DNA of 64,000 nucleotides from positions 66,028 to 130,027 of the forward strand of contig CAWFUF010000033.1 in NCBI GenBank assembly GCA_963818775.1. The letters run 5' to 3'. Below the pieces are notes generated by a model that was not told the origin of the DNA, did no database searches, and worked only from the letters and a program-made list of their open reading frames with translations. Position numbers and translations under genes: made by a program. This document shows, one piece after another, positions 9,315-18,621 of the stretch. Source of the stretch: JAMXLO01 sp963818775. GTDB taxonomy: Bacteria; Pseudomonadota; Alphaproteobacteria; Acetobacterales; Acetobacteraceae. How positions within the stretch are numbered: position 1 is the stretch's first letter; each line of letters begins with the position of its first letter.

Positions 9315-9518
9315 ATGGATAAGCGCGATCCGGTCGTCATGCAGGCGATAGCGAATGTCATCGGAGCGGAGAATGAGGACGAGGGGTGCCTCGGTCCACC
9401 GCCAGGAAAAACCCAAGCCATCTACGATGAAATCAGGCGTCTTGATCGAGCGCGGTTAGAAGCCGAGCATCGGCTACGGTTCAAGCGGCGCGATAAAATA
9501 GCTATTTCGATTGTATGA
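9315..9518 (+). CDS. Small hypothetical protein
   Basis: 67 residues from ATG 9315 (MDKRDPVVMQAIANVIGAEN), with a charged helical C-terminus rich in Arg and Glu. The frame is open upstream to 9234. No domain recognised; the calling rests on amino-acid composition and the absence of a competing gene. Confidence 0.35.
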   Translation: MDKRDPVVMQAIANVIGAENEDEGCLGPPPGKTQAIYDEIRRLDRARLEAEHRLRFKRRDKIAISIV

Positions 9519-9634
9519 TCATGGCACGGCCCCTTTAGTAACCGTGGTTACTAGATGTCGCGTGCTAACGCGGAGTGCAATCTTTTATGTTCCAAGTAAC
9601 GTCGATGTGACGCCAGCCGCGGTGATCCAATTCG

Positions 9635-10240
9635 TCATCCGACAATTCGTTGCATAAGACCCAGAATCCCACGCAGATGCATGCCTTCGCTGGCCAACAC
9701 ACACAAACATGGCTCTGAGCCCGTGACCATGATTGCCACCTCGGCATGCTCGCTGGCCTCGGGATCAGAAATATCACCCACGGAGTATTCGCCGCTACTG
9801 TCGATAAATGAGCCTGCCAGCACACAGGCAAGTTCGAGGCCACGATGGCGATGGCGCGGCAGTTTGCTGCCGGGTCTACCCCAAAGAAGGCCGCCCCAGC
9901 CGGGGCCAGGAACATGCATCATGCGCCACCAGAAGCCGGCACTGACCGGCCACCACCGTGTTCTCAATGGGATGCGATTGAGCGGCGCCGGCAAGTCTGG
10001 GTTGACGATCGGTGGTGGGCCCAAATCGATGAACGATGCGGGGGGCCTCACCACGCCGCACATTGGCAGCGGATCGATCTCCTCCAGCAAGATGCCGCCG
10101 AGCATTTCCAAGTCAGCCAGTGCGTCTCGGCAGACGGTGCAGAATGTCAGGTGGGTTGCTGTCACGATCTTCAACACCTCAGGCATTGCACCAGTAGCAT
10201 ACTGCAACAGCGTAGCCTCATCAGGATGATGCCGGATCAC
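9635..10240 (-). CDS. chrR: ChrR-type zinc anti-sigma factor (cupin)
   Basis: 201 residues from a GTG at 10240. The N-terminal anti-sigma domain has the zinc ligands H5, H30, C34 and C37 (ATHLTFCTVCRD), the same spacing as H6/H31/C35/C38 of Rhodobacter sphaeroides ChrR. The C-terminal cupin has LPRHRHRGLELACVLAGSF with H130, H132, E136 and a later H165, plus a C-x-C pair (C178, C180) that mirrors the second zinc site and reactive cysteines of ChrR. It should sequester the RpoE sigma factor and release it on singlet oxygen or oxidative stress. Its GTG overlaps the rpoE stop by 4 nt (GTGA), indicating translational coupling. Confidence 0.9.
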   Translation of the reverse strand: MIRHHPDEATLLQYATGAMPEVLKIVTATHLTFCTVCRDALADLEMLGGILLEEIDPLPMCGVVRPPASFIDLGPPPIVNPDLPAPLNRIPLRTRWWPVSAGFWWRMMHVPGPGWGGLLWGRPGSKLPRHRHRGLELACVLAGSFIDSSGEYSVGDISDPEASEHAEVAIMVTGSEPCLCVLASEGMHLRGILGLMQRIVG

Positions 10241-10815
10241 AGCAGGTCATCCAGTTGCGAGCGCAACCGCCGTATCGCCAACCGCAGCCGCGACTTCACC
10301 GTGCCTAGCGGGATATGCAAGTCCCGTTCAATCTCCCGGTGGGTCTTCTCCTCCAGGAATGCCTTGCGAATGACCGTGGTCTGTTCAACAGGAAGATTTT
10401 CAAGCGCCTGTTTCAGCCGCGCTTGGTGTTCGGCGATTGCCATCACCTGATCGGCAGGTGGGTCTACGGCGTTATCAGAAGCGCGAACTGCCGCGACAAA
10501 ACGCTCGCCGTGAACCACATCGGCCCGCAGATCACGAGCAATGCCGAAAATCCAACCAGCAAGCGTTTTTTTCCTTGGGTCGAATGCAGCCGCGTCGCGC
10601 CAGACCGTGGCCATGGTCTCTTGCGCAATTTCATCGGCAATGGGCGGATCAACCTCACTGCGAATCATCAAAGCCTTGACGCGCGGCGCGAAGTAATCGA
10701 ACAGCTTGACGAAAGCCGTGTGGTCCTGTCGTTGTGCGACTGCCTGGATTAGTATAAGGCGATCGGCCAGAGGCAGCGTCACGGCGGCGCCACTGGTATT
10801 CTGACTAGCCACCAC
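10237..10815 (-). CDS. rpoE: ECF sigma factor RpoE (ChrR-controlled type)
   Basis: 192 residues from GTG 10815 (GTG 10812 equally possible), preceded by AGAGG at 5-8 nt spacing. Region 2 is visible as LFDYFAPRVKALMIR and IADEIAQETMATVWRDAA, with the 2.4 part LAGWIFGIARDLRAD; region 4 is LPVEQTTVIRKAFLEEKTH then IPLGTVKSRLRLAIRRL. It is the partner of the overlapping chrR gene. In R. sphaeroides this pair controls the singlet-oxygen response and the operon is autoregulated. Here the start codon lies only about 20 bp from the end of an IS630-family element, so the native promoter has probably been displaced. Confidence 0.9.
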   Translation of the reverse strand: MVASQNTSGAAVTLPLADRLILIQAVAQRQDHTAFVKLFDYFAPRVKALMIRSEVDPPIADEIAQETMATVWRDAAAFDPRKKTLAGWIFGIARDLRADVVHGERFVAAVRASDNAVDPPADQVMAIAEHQARLKQALENLPVEQTTVIRKAFLEEKTHREIERDLHIPLGTVKSRLRLAIRRLRSQLDDLL

Positions 10816-10834
10816 TAGTACCTCTGCACAGTGA

Positions 10835-11935
10835 TTATGACTCTTTGGCGGTGTCAGGATAAGCGCGTGCCAGCTTGTCCCGCGCCTTTTGCGTGGTGAA
10901 CTTCCATTTGACGCGGGCGCCGGAGGAGTTGCGTTGCCGCTCCCACGCCTCGATCTCGGAGACAAGGAGCTCACGCGCACCAATTCGGCGATCCAGACAT
11001 TGCCCGCGCAACACGCGATTCGATTTCCACCATGTTGAGCCAGCTCGCGTGCTTCGGTGTGTAATGAAACTCTAGGCGCTGAAGCACGCGGTGTGCCTCC
11101 GGTGCCGGGAAAGCCTCGTACAAGGCCCCGGCCGTGTGGGTGGAAAGATTGTCCATCACCACCCGGATCCGGTCCGCGTCCGGATAATGCACATCGGCCA
11201 CCTCGCGCATGCAATCGGCGAAGTCGCGCGCGGTTCGGTGGTCCGTCACCTTCACATGCCGCCAGGATGTGTGTGCGTCGAGAAACACGAACAGATTGGC
11301 CGTGCCATTGCGCCGATATTCGCAATCGTAACGCTCAGGCTGACCAGGTGCCGCCGGAATCCGCTCGCGCACTCACCGATCAACTGCGTCGGACTTTCGT
11401 CGAAGCAAACCACCGGACGCCTGGGATCGGCCTCTTCGGCATAAAGATCGAGCACATCCTCCATCCGGGCGACATAAGTGCCATCCACTTGCGGAATGCA
11501 CCACATCTTCCGGAGCCAGGGCTTCAGGTCGTCCTCGGCCAGCCGCCGGCATACCGTCTCACGCGACAGCCCTTCATGCTCCGTCAGTTGGACCATCTCG
11601 CCGGCCAGCAGATCCAGTGTCCAGCGCTTGCGGCCTGCCGGCGGGCTCGAGCAGACCGTCGCCACCAGCAACGCCGTCTCCTTGCCGGACAGCTTGCGGA
11701 CAGCTCCAGGCCGCGGTTCTTCGCTCAGTGCCAGCTCAATGTTGCCTTCCACGAAGCGCCGTTTGGTCCGGTAAACCGTGGACCCGCCCACCGAGATACT
11801 ACTCGCGATCGCTTCGTCGCTGATCCCCGCGTCGGCCGCCAGCAGGATTTGCGCCCGTTTGAGTTTGCGCGCTGCAAGTTTCCCGCCGCTCAGCATCGCC
11901 GTGAGGTCCGCGCGTTCCCCCTCGTTCAGTTCCAC
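10835..11935 (-). pseudogene. IS630-family transposase, two frameshifts
   Basis: ATG 11935 starts MELNEGERADLTAMLSGGKL, with the HTH region DEAIASSISVGGSTVYRTKR and then the first catalytic Asp in VVCFDESPTQLIGE. The frame breaks near 11365 and resumes in another frame as ERIPAAPGQPERYDCEYRRN, running through the second Asp (VVMDNLSTH) and the Glu (ASWLNMVEIE). A second break near 11010 is needed to reach the C-terminus (ARVKWKFTTQKARDKLARAY) ending at TAA 10835. All DDE residues survive, so decay looks recent. Terminal inverted repeats could not be resolved by eye. Confidence 0.85.
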
Positions 11936-11950
11936 CCGGATACCGTATGT
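10835..11950. mobile_element. IS630-family insertion sequence (ends approximate)
   Basis: The element is defined by its transposase, which fills almost the whole unit. The left end must lie between 10815 (rpoE start) and 10835; the right end lies just beyond 11935. IS630 elements insert at TA; candidate TA dinucleotides exist at both ends but no convincing inverted repeat was found. Confidence 0.6.
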
Positions 11951-11952
11951 TC

Positions 11953-12115
11953 ATGGCTGATCCCCCGCTATCGAGGGCATCGAATTGCGCGGCAGTGATT
12001 ACCCCGAGGTTCACGCCAAGGCAGGGACAATATCTCGCGTTCATCCACGCCCTACACGCTGGTGAATGAGCGTCCGCCAGCGCACAGCCATCAAGCACCT
12101 CGGCTGAGCCGCCGT
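11953..12115 (+). pseudogene. Remnant of a small winged-helix (LexA-N-like) gene
   Basis: ATG 11953 leads to VITPRFTPRQGQYLAFIHA; one extra base near 12050 then breaks the frame, and the other frame continues YTLVNERPPA. This is the start of a known small HTH protein family whose N-terminus reads TPRQGQYLAFIHAYT..RPPAEAD. The rest of the HTH is missing and the sequence runs straight into the next truncated gene. Confidence 0.5.
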
Positions 12116-12157
12116 CATCCCAGAGGCAGACGTCGACGCGCGGGCTGCTCCGCCAGC

Positions 12158-13393
12158 GTGCGCGATCGCCCCGGTCTGGTGCACGTCATCTCGGCGATGG
12201 AAGCCATCGACGCGTACAAACCCTGGCACGACAAGCAGACCCACAAGACCTTCATCCGGCCGGACAGTGGCAAGTGCCTGCACTATTATTTCTACTTTCA
12301 GGACGCCACATTCGGGCTGGTCTACCTGCGCGTGCCGACCTGGGCGCCGTTCCGCCTGCAGTTCTACTGCAACGGCCATAGCTGGCTGGCGCGCAAGCTG
12401 TCCGCGAAGGGCATCGGCTACACCATGGCCGACAATGCGTTCGTGCACATCGACGACTGGGCGCTTGCCCAGGCCTTGGCCGACACACTGTCGCCTGACC
12501 AGTTGCACCGCACGCTGGATCGGTATGCCAGGCTGTATTGCCCGGTATCTGATGTGTTCGGGCAGTCCTATCATTGGAGCCTGATGCAGGTGGAATACGC
12601 CACCGATCTGGCGTTCCGCTCCACCGTCACCCTCGGCCCGCTTTATGAGCAACTGGTCCGCCAGTCGGTGCTGAACGTGAAGGCCGAGCAGGTCGCCACG
12701 TTTCTCGGCCGGCAGATCACGCCGTCGCTGGCGCAGGAGATCGGCTCGCAGTTCGCCACCCGGATCGAGGGCACCTGCATCAGGCATCGCTTCGGCAAGT
12801 GCTCGATCAAGATGTATGACAAGCACGGCATCGTCCTGCGTATCGAGACCACCACCAACGATGTGTCGTTCTTCAAGCACCACCGAAGGGTGGAACACCG
12901 CAAGGGCCCGGCGAGCCGGGAACTCGCGCCGGTCAAGAAGTCGATCTACAGCCTGATCGACCTGCGAGACATTCTGCTTGGCTGCAACCGGCGCTATATC
13001 GCCCACCTGTCCGCGCTGGACGACTTCTCCGCCGGGTTCCGGGCGCTGGGCCGCCTGACCAGGCCGCGTGAAGTGGACGGCAAGACGGTGCCGGGGATCA
13101 ACTTCTTCGCTCCGGCGGACAAAACCCTGCTACACGCCCTGCAGAACCCGAGGGTCAACATCGCCGGCATTCGCCGCAGCCAGTTGTTGCCGCACCTCGG
13201 CATGTTCTCACCCACCCGACTGTCGCGACACCTGCGCCGACTGCTCGACCTCGGGGTCATCAAACGCGTCACCGGAACCTACCGCTACTACCTCAGCCAA
13301 GCCTGCCAGCGTAATCATGCCATCCTCGCTCACATCATGCGCCGGCGGCATCTGCGATGTCCGCACTGTCGGATATGGCTCAGCTCGGCATAG
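12158..13393 (+). pseudogene. N-terminally truncated conserved protein with C-terminal winged helix
   Basis: About 410 codons of a conserved family reading DRPGLVHVISAMEAIDAYKP, KCLHYYFYFQDATFGLVYLR, YCNGHSWLARKL and SYHWSLMQVEYATDLAFRST, ending with a Cys pair (LRCPHCRIW). The last 120 residues look like a winged-helix DNA-binding domain (RLSRHLRRLLDLGVIKRVTG). The open frame extends back to 12062, but codons before about 12160 are unlike the family and belong to the truncated HTH remnant, so the real N-terminus is lost. Function unknown; related proteins occur near mobile elements. The remaining frame is intact and could still be translated. Confidence 0.6.
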
Positions 13394-13517
13394 CGATAAA
13401 ATGCATTCTGCCGAAGTAGTGCTAGTTTCTCTCCACCAGCCTTCCTGAGGCCGCAATAACCCGTAACAGAAGATACCCCTATGTACCGTTGCCCCCGATT
13501 TCCGCTGCGGTTTTGCA

Positions 13518-13929
13518 ATATCGTTGCCCGCGGTCGCTTTCGGCGCCGATCAGGTGCCTGATGTGAAGGGCGACTGGGTCGGCAAGACTCACACGATCAT
13601 CGCGGGGCGTGGGGGACATTGACCCACCAGCATCGGCACATTCGACAAGCCCGGCTTGTACGAGAAGGACATCGTCATCAAGGTGACCGGAGTCCGACCG
13701 GCATATCTGGGGCCGCGTAATCATATCCGGCAAAGATCAGAAGACCGAGGGACCCTTTGTCGGCGAGCTGACTGGAAAGGACAACCGACACTTCGTTACG
13801 GCAGACACGGACGGCTATGTCGTCGGCGACATCAGCGAGGATAACGTCCTGAGCTTCTGCTACATGCAGGCAGGCGGCCCCACCCATTCAAGCGTGGTAA
13901 GCTGCACCGACGTGAAGTTGCAGCGCTGA
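13518..13929 (+). pseudogene. Decayed exported protein gene
   Basis: The end of a signal peptide (ISLPAVAFGA) is followed by DVKGDWVGKTHTIIAGRGGH, an in-frame TGA at 13620-13622, then IGTFDKPGLYEKDIVIKVTG, a frameshift near 13690, and finally the intact tail from ESDRHIWGRVIISGKDQKTE to VVSCTDVKLQR with stop at 13927-13929. The joined product resembles a family of exported alphaproteobacterial proteins of unknown function (WVGKTHTI, LSFCYMQ motifs). At least one stop and one frameshift make it nonfunctional. Confidence 0.6.
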
Positions 13930-14054
13930 CGCCGGGAAAACACGGAATATTGTGGGCCTCCAGATCCCGCGCTTGACCGCACCCAATCTGGGGCTCCCCT
14001 GGAGCGGAATGCTTAGATTGACACAACCATCAAAGAACCGCTTGGCATATCCGC

Positions 14055-14717
14055 TCACCTGGCGTCTTCGTAGTCCGGTAGCAGCCACTCGGCAGGTTCC
14101 GCTTGAGCGCCAGCATACCATTCGCTCACCAGCGGATGCGCCCGTACTGCGTCGCAATAAGCGCGTGTCGCAGCGCCGATCTCTGGTCGCCAGGTGAGGA
14201 ACCGTGTGACGACCGGCACGTACATCACATCGGCCATTGTGAACGCGGCACCAAACAAGAATGGTCCGTCGGCTCCGAAACGCTGACGCGTCTCCTCCCA
14301 CATTGCCTCGATGCGGGCGATGTCGGCCAGTGCCTCCGGCGTTCGGCCCAGCCTGGCGAAGTCCCGCCCGAGATTCATCCACATCGACTGCCGCAAACCG
14401 GCGAACCCGGCATGCATCTCCGCGCTGATGGCACGCGCATGCGCCCGCGCAATCGGGTCGGCCGGCCACAACGACGGCGCGATCTCGGCACAGTACTCGC
14501 ACACCGCGAGTGACTCCCACACGCGCGCACCGCGATGCTCCAGGTAAGGGACCAGACCATTGGGAGACAGCCTGCCAATCGCTGCGGTTGGCCCCGGGCG
14601 GCTGAAATGTAACATTATCTCCTCGACATCGAGCCCCGCCAACTTCACCGCAAGCCAACCGCGCATCGACCACGACGAATAACGGCGATTGCCGATATAC
14701 AGACGACCCTCAGGCAT
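14055..14717 (-). CDS. Glutathione S-transferase family protein
   Basis: 220 residues. The N-terminal thioredoxin-like domain starts LYIGNRRYSSWSMRGWLAVK, with the glutathione-binding WESLAVCEYCAE (ESxA motif) near residues 68-79; the C-terminal helical domain contains FLFGAAFTMADVMYVPVVTR, the usual N-capping/hydrophobic-staple region. Tyr/Ser near residue 13-16 would activate the thiol. It lies 12 bp downstream of the uronate dehydrogenase gene, probably in the same transcript. The substrate is unknown. Confidence 0.88.
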   Translation of the reverse strand: MPEGRLYIGNRRYSSWSMRGWLAVKLAGLDVEEIMLHFSRPGPTAAIGRLSPNGLVPYLEHRGARVWESLAVCEYCAEIAPSLWPADPIARAHARAISAEMHAGFAGLRQSMWMNLGRDFARLGRTPEALADIARIEAMWEETRQRFGADGPFLFGAAFTMADVMYVPVVTRFLTWRPEIGAATRAYCDAVRAHPLVSEWYAGAQAEPAEWLLPDYEDAR

Positions 14718-14729
14718 CGACCTTCATCC

Positions 14730-15560
14730 TCAATCGAACAGTTGCTGCGGCGCCGGCGCACCGCGCGAATAGTCGAGCGAGCAGAACCCGCCACCCATGT
14801 AGCGTTCCTCCACCGGATCGCCGCTGACCTTGCCGGCAAGCTGGCCGGCGAACGGAGCGGCACTGTCGGTCGGCTGCCAACCGAGCTTCGAACGGGCATC
14901 GTCCTTCCACCACGTCATGCGCTGGTTGCTCGACGCGCCCCAGATCACGCTGCATCCTACCCGCTCGGCCGTCACGCAGCGCACCACCAGTCGGGACAAG
15001 TCAGGGTACGACAGCCAGGTGGCCAGCATCCGCGCATTGGTCGGCTCGGGAAAACACGAACCGATGCGCACGAACACGCTCTCCACACCATGCTTAAACC
15101 AATAGAGCCGCCCCATCAGCTCACCATACGCTTTTGACAATCCGTAGAACCCGTCAGGCAGAAACTGCGTATCCGCACCAATCGTTTCCGCGCGTTCGTG
15201 AAAGCCGATTGAATGATTGGACGAGGCGAAGATCACCCGCGCCTTCTCGCGTCGCGCTGCCTCGTAGATATGATACAGACCGCGGATGTTCGGTCCGAGC
15301 ACCTCCTCGAACGGACGCTCCACCGACACGCCGCCGAGATGCACGATCGCCCCGCAACCTTCCGCCAGTCGCAGAATTGCCACGCCATCGTTCAGGTCAA
15401 CCTTGGTGAAGCTGGCGCCCGGCGGCACGGCATCCGGGAATGGTGCGATATCCGTCAGCTGCAACGTCCAGCCGTCGGCTGCCAGCGACTTCGTCAGCAC
15501 GCGGCCGAGCGCGCCGGATGCGCCGGTCAGCAGCACGGGCTTTGCGGGCTTATCGCTCAT
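14730..15560 (-). CDS. udh: NAD-dependent epimerase/dehydratase, probable uronate dehydrogenase
   Basis: 276 residues from ATG 15560 (a GTG/ATG five codons upstream at 15575 is possible). The Rossmann motif is LLTGASGALGRVL, the catalytic Tyr/Lys pair is YGLSKAYGE and the Ser is in IFASSNHSIGFH. The pattern GGVSVERPFEEVLGPNIRG and the C-terminal SVIWGASSNQRMTWWKDDAR match uronate dehydrogenases, which oxidise galacturonate or glucuronate to aldarolactones. It is divergent from the amidase gene with only 35 bp between starts. Substrate specificity is inferred from the family pattern. Confidence 0.75.
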   Translation of the reverse strand: MSDKPAKPVLLTGASGALGRVLTKSLAADGWTLQLTDIAPFPDAVPPGASFTKVDLNDGVAILRLAEGCGAIVHLGGVSVERPFEEVLGPNIRGLYHIYEAARREKARVIFASSNHSIGFHERAETIGADTQFLPDGFYGLSKAYGELMGRLYWFKHGVESVFVRIGSCFPEPTNARMLATWLSYPDLSRLVVRCVTAERVGCSVIWGASSNQRMTWWKDDARSKLGWQPTDSAAPFAGQLAGKVSGDPVEERYMGGGFCSLDYSRGAPAPQQLFD

Positions 15561-15595
15561 TGTGCATCCTTTCATGAGAACGGAGAGGCCGCATC

Positions 15596-16930
15596 ATGCG
15601 CACGATCGAACAACATGCCCAAGCCCTGGCCGATGGCAGCACGACAAGCCGCGCGCTGGTGGAGCAATGTCTCGCCCGCATCGCCGATCCGCACAGCGAA
15701 GGTGCGCGCGCCTTCATCAAGGTGCATGCCGATCAGGCGCGCGCAATGGCGGACGCGATGGACACGCTGCGTCGCGTCGGGCGCGAACCGAGCCGCTATG
15801 CCGGCATTCCGGTCAGCGTGAAGGACCTGTTCGACATCGCCGGCGAACCGACACCGGCTGGTTCGCGTGTGCTGGCCGACGCAGCGCCAGCCACCGCGCA
15901 CGCACCGGTTATCCAACGCATGCTCGCGGCTGGCTTTGTGCCGATCGGTCGGACCAACATGACCGAGTTCGCATTCTCCGGTCTCGGCATCAACCCGCAT
16001 TACGGCACGCCGCGCTCACCCTGGGATCGCGCGACAGGGCGGATTCCTGGCGGCAGTTCCTCGGGCACCGCGGTGTCGGTCTCGGACGGCATGGCCATCG
16101 CAGGTCTCGGCACCGACACCGGCGGATCATGCCGCATCCCCGCGGCGTTCTGCGGCATCGTCGGCTACAAGCCGACGGCGCGACGCGTGCCGATCACCGG
16201 CGTGCTGCCGTTGGCGCCGAGTTTGGACTCGGTCGGACCACTGGCGCCAAGCGTTGCATGCTGCGCGCTGATCGACGCGATCCTGGCAGGCGAAACGCCG
16301 GCCGTGCCGGTGCCGGCCAGTTTGGACGCTTTGCGCCTCGCGGTTCCGACCAACGTCGTGCTCGACGGCATGGACACGATCGTCAGCGGCGCATTCGACC
16401 GTGCCCTGGCTGCGCTATCGCAGGCCGGCGCGCACATCGCGCACGTTGCCTTCCCTGAGTTCGATGAAGTCTCCGCGGTGAACGCCAAAGGTGGCTTCGC
16501 CGCTTCCGAGGCTTATGCGTGGCACCACGACCTGCTTGCCAGAAGCGGTGAGGGCTACGACCCCCGCATCCGTGCGCGTATCGCACGCGGCGAGCGGATG
16601 ACTGCGGTGGACTACCTGGAACTCCCAGCCGCCCGTGCACGGTTGATCGCGAACCTCAATGCGAGCACCAGCAAATTCGATGCGCTGATCATGCCCACAG
16701 TGCCGATCGTGCCGCCCCGTATTGCCGACCTCGACGACGAACGCGAGTACAACCGGATCAACCTGCTGACACTGCGCAACACCGCACTCGGCAACTTCTT
16801 CGACCGCTGCTCTATCAGCCTGCCCTGCCACCGTGACGGTGAACCGCCAGTTGGTTTGATGCTGGTGGGCGAAACGCTGGGCGATGCCAGGCTGTTCAGC
16901 ATCGCCGTCGCGATCGAGGCGGCGCTGTAG
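15596..16930 (+). CDS. Amidase (amidase signature family)
   Basis: 444 residues with the Ser-cisSer-Lys triad: Lys in GIPVSVKDLFDIAGEPT, the glycine/serine loop GGSSSGTAVSVSDGMA, and the nucleophile in GTDTGGSCRIPAAFCGIVGY. It cleaves an amide bond in the cytoplasm; it resembles GatA-like and aryl/aliphatic amidases but no GatB/GatC partner is nearby, so a catabolic role is more likely. It sits between the uronate dehydrogenase and the coupled hydrolase operon, consistent with breakdown of amides or cyclic ureides. Confidence 0.88.
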   Translation: MRTIEQHAQALADGSTTSRALVEQCLARIADPHSEGARAFIKVHADQARAMADAMDTLRRVGREPSRYAGIPVSVKDLFDIAGEPTPAGSRVLADAAPATAHAPVIQRMLAAGFVPIGRTNMTEFAFSGLGINPHYGTPRSPWDRATGRIPGGSSSGTAVSVSDGMAIAGLGTDTGGSCRIPAAFCGIVGYKPTARRVPITGVLPLAPSLDSVGPLAPSVACCALIDAILAGETPAVPVPASLDALRLAVPTNVVLDGMDTIVSGAFDRALAALSQAGAHIAHVAFPEFDEVSAVNAKGGFAASEAYAWHHDLLARSGEGYDPRIRARIARGERMTAVDYLELPAARARLIANLNASTSKFDALIMPTVPIVPPRIADLDDEREYNRINLLTLRNTALGNFFDRCSISLPCHRDGEPPVGLMLVGETLGDARLFSIAVAIEAAL

Positions 16931-16939
16931 CGAACACGG

Positions 16940-17752
16940 TCACGCCAGCAGCATCACCTGCCGCGTCAACTCCCCGTCCGCGTCGCGCAGTTCGTGCATG
17001 ATCGTGAAGTGGTTCGCGCCTGCCACCGGAATCAGCACACCCGGCGCATGCGTCGCCGCTCGTACAACGTGCAGATCGCGACTGTCGGATACCAGCGGCG
17101 GCAGCTCCGCCGTGCCATATGTGATAGCCAGCCTCTTGTGCACCACCGGCAGACGCAGTGGCGACAGCGTCGCGATCTCGTCGTCGGTCAACCGCAGCTT
17201 CTCGTCCAGCGACGTATCGCGCAGCGGGCCGAGTTCGAAGATGCCCGAGATCGCCAGGCCGGCAACGACGCCGGGATGATCCAGACACATCGCGGTGAGA
17301 TGTCCACCCGCCGACCAGCCCGACAGAACGATCGGACCGGCAATCCCGTGCGCCGCTCCATGTTCGGCCAGCCAATCCAACGCGGCACGAATCTCGACGA
17401 TAATGTCGGTCATGGACGCATCGGGCGCCAGCGTGTAGCCGGGCAGCGCCGCCGCCCAGCCATGCGCATAAGGGCCGCCGATCAGGTTGGCGAACTGCTC
17501 CTTGCTGTTGCGCTGCCAGTAGCCACCATGGATGAACACGAGACACGGCGCTTTCGGGTCCTTTGCCGGAAACAGGTCCCATCGGTTCCGCTCGCGCTTC
17601 CCGTAGCGCAGATCGAGATGTTCCGCATGCGCGCCGCGGAACGCCTCAGATGCTGCCGCGGACTCTGCCCGCAACGCCATGCTGTCCTTGACCGCACCGA
17701 CATTGTCGTAAGCCGCATCGCGCTCGGCGCGGCTCATCGTCCCCCAGTTCAT
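16940..17752 (-). CDS. Alpha/beta hydrolase, kynurenine formamidase-like
   Basis: 270 residues with the oxyanion-hole motif FIHGGYWQRNSK and the nucleophile elbow LSGWSAGGHLTAM; the acid and base are likely Asp near residue 215-225 and His in PVAGANHFTIMHEL. The HGGYW plus GWSAGG combination is typical of the arylformamidase-like alpha/beta hydrolases that open formamides or esters. The start overlaps the stop of the deacetylase gene (ATGA, 17749-17752), so it is the last gene of a four-gene operon. Confidence 0.82.
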   Translation of the reverse strand: MNWGTMSRAERDAAYDNVGAVKDSMALRAESAAASEAFRGAHAEHLDLRYGKRERNRWDLFPAKDPKAPCLVFIHGGYWQRNSKEQFANLIGGPYAHGWAAALPGYTLAPDASMTDIIVEIRAALDWLAEHGAAHGIAGPIVLSGWSAGGHLTAMCLDHPGVVAGLAISGIFELGPLRDTSLDEKLRLTDDEIATLSPLRLPVVHKRLAITYGTAELPPLVSDSRDLHVVRAATHAPGVLIPVAGANHFTIMHELRDADGELTRQVMLLA

Positions 17753-18621
17753 GCCGTCGCCTTCTGATACCAGTCCATGATCTGCCGCCCCTGCCAGAAC
17801 AGCGTGCCGCGCTTCGCAGCCATGTAGCCCAGGGCCTGCTCGAACCAGCCGATGCGATGCGGCACCCCGCTGATATAGGGATGCACAGCGAGGCCCATCA
17901 CCTTCGCGCCCTGCGTCTCGGCTTCAGCGTACAGCCGATCGAACTGCGCGACCGTCCGGTCATACAGCTCGCGTGCCGCGTGGTGCTGGATCATCATCAT
18001 CGGAATGTCGTTCAGCTCGACGCTGTACGGCATGGTGAGCAACGGACCATGCGACGTGCGGATCGTGCACGGCAGATCATCCACCACCCAGTCGGCGCAA
18101 TACCGGATGCCGGCCTCCGCCAGCAGATCGGGAGTCTCCAGCGTCTCGGTAAGACCTGGTGCAAGCCAGCCGACGATGTCGTGCCCCGCCGCCTCGCGCA
18201 GCGTGGCGATCGCATCGCGGATCATCGCGCGCTGATCCTCCACCAGATGCGTGGCGATCTGGCGGAACCCGTGACCCATGAACTCCCAACCGGCATCACG
18301 TGCCGCCTGCGCCACGCGTGGATAAGCGGCGGGCACGGTGCCGTTGATCGTCATCGAGGGCGCGATGCCATGCGCATCGAGCACCGCCTTCAGCCGCCAG
18401 AACCCGACGCGCATGCCGTATTCATGCCACGCCCAGTTGGGCAGATCGGGAGTAACCGACGCCCCCTGCGGCGCGGTCAATACCTGCCGCGGCATGGCGC
18501 GCGCGATGTCCCAGTTCTCCACGTTCACCACGATGAACACCGCGACGCGTTTGCCGTCCGGCAGTGCAAGACGCGGCCGGTCGATGCTGGCCTGGTACTC
18601 CAGCCGCTGTTCCGGCTTCAT
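17749..18621 (-). CDS. Polysaccharide deacetylase family protein (PuuE-like)
   Basis: 290 residues from ATG 18621. The NodB-type fold is recognisable: VAVFIVVNVENWDI at the first strand, AHGIAPSMTINGTVP, GWEFMGHGFRQIATHLVED and GWLAPGLTETLETPDLLAEA, finishing with VMGLAVHPYISGVPHRIGWF. This is the subgroup that contains PuuE allantoinase and other cyclic amide hydrolases rather than chitin deacetylases. The start codon overlaps the upstream dehydrogenase stop (ATGA), and its stop overlaps the alpha/beta hydrolase start, so translation is coupled. A role in cyclic amide or ureide breakdown is inferred from family and neighbours. Confidence 0.8.
   Translation of the reverse strand: MKPEQRLEYQASIDRPRLALPDGKRVAVFIVVNVENWDIARAMPRQVLTAPQGASVTPDLPNWAWHEYGMRVGFWRLKAVLDAHGIAPSMTINGTVPAAYPRVAQAARDAGWEFMGHGFRQIATHLVEDQRAMIRDAIATLREAAGHDIVGWLAPGLTETLETPDLLAEAGIRYCADWVVDDLPCTIRTSHGPLLTMPYSVELNDIPMMMIQHHAARELYDRTVAQFDRLYAEAETQGAKVMGLAVHPYISGVPHRIGWFEQALGYMAAKRGTLFWQGRQIMDWYQKATA

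Noticed and set aside
10831..12000. CAGTGATTA repeated near both ends of the insertion sequence as possible repeats
   Set aside because: The two copies are in the same orientation, only 9 bp long and not at the same distance from the ends, so they are not inverted repeats of the element.
12041..13006. A 321-codon minus-strand frame opposite the headless conserved gene
   Set aside because: The + strand shows the conserved family; the minus frame lacks family features.
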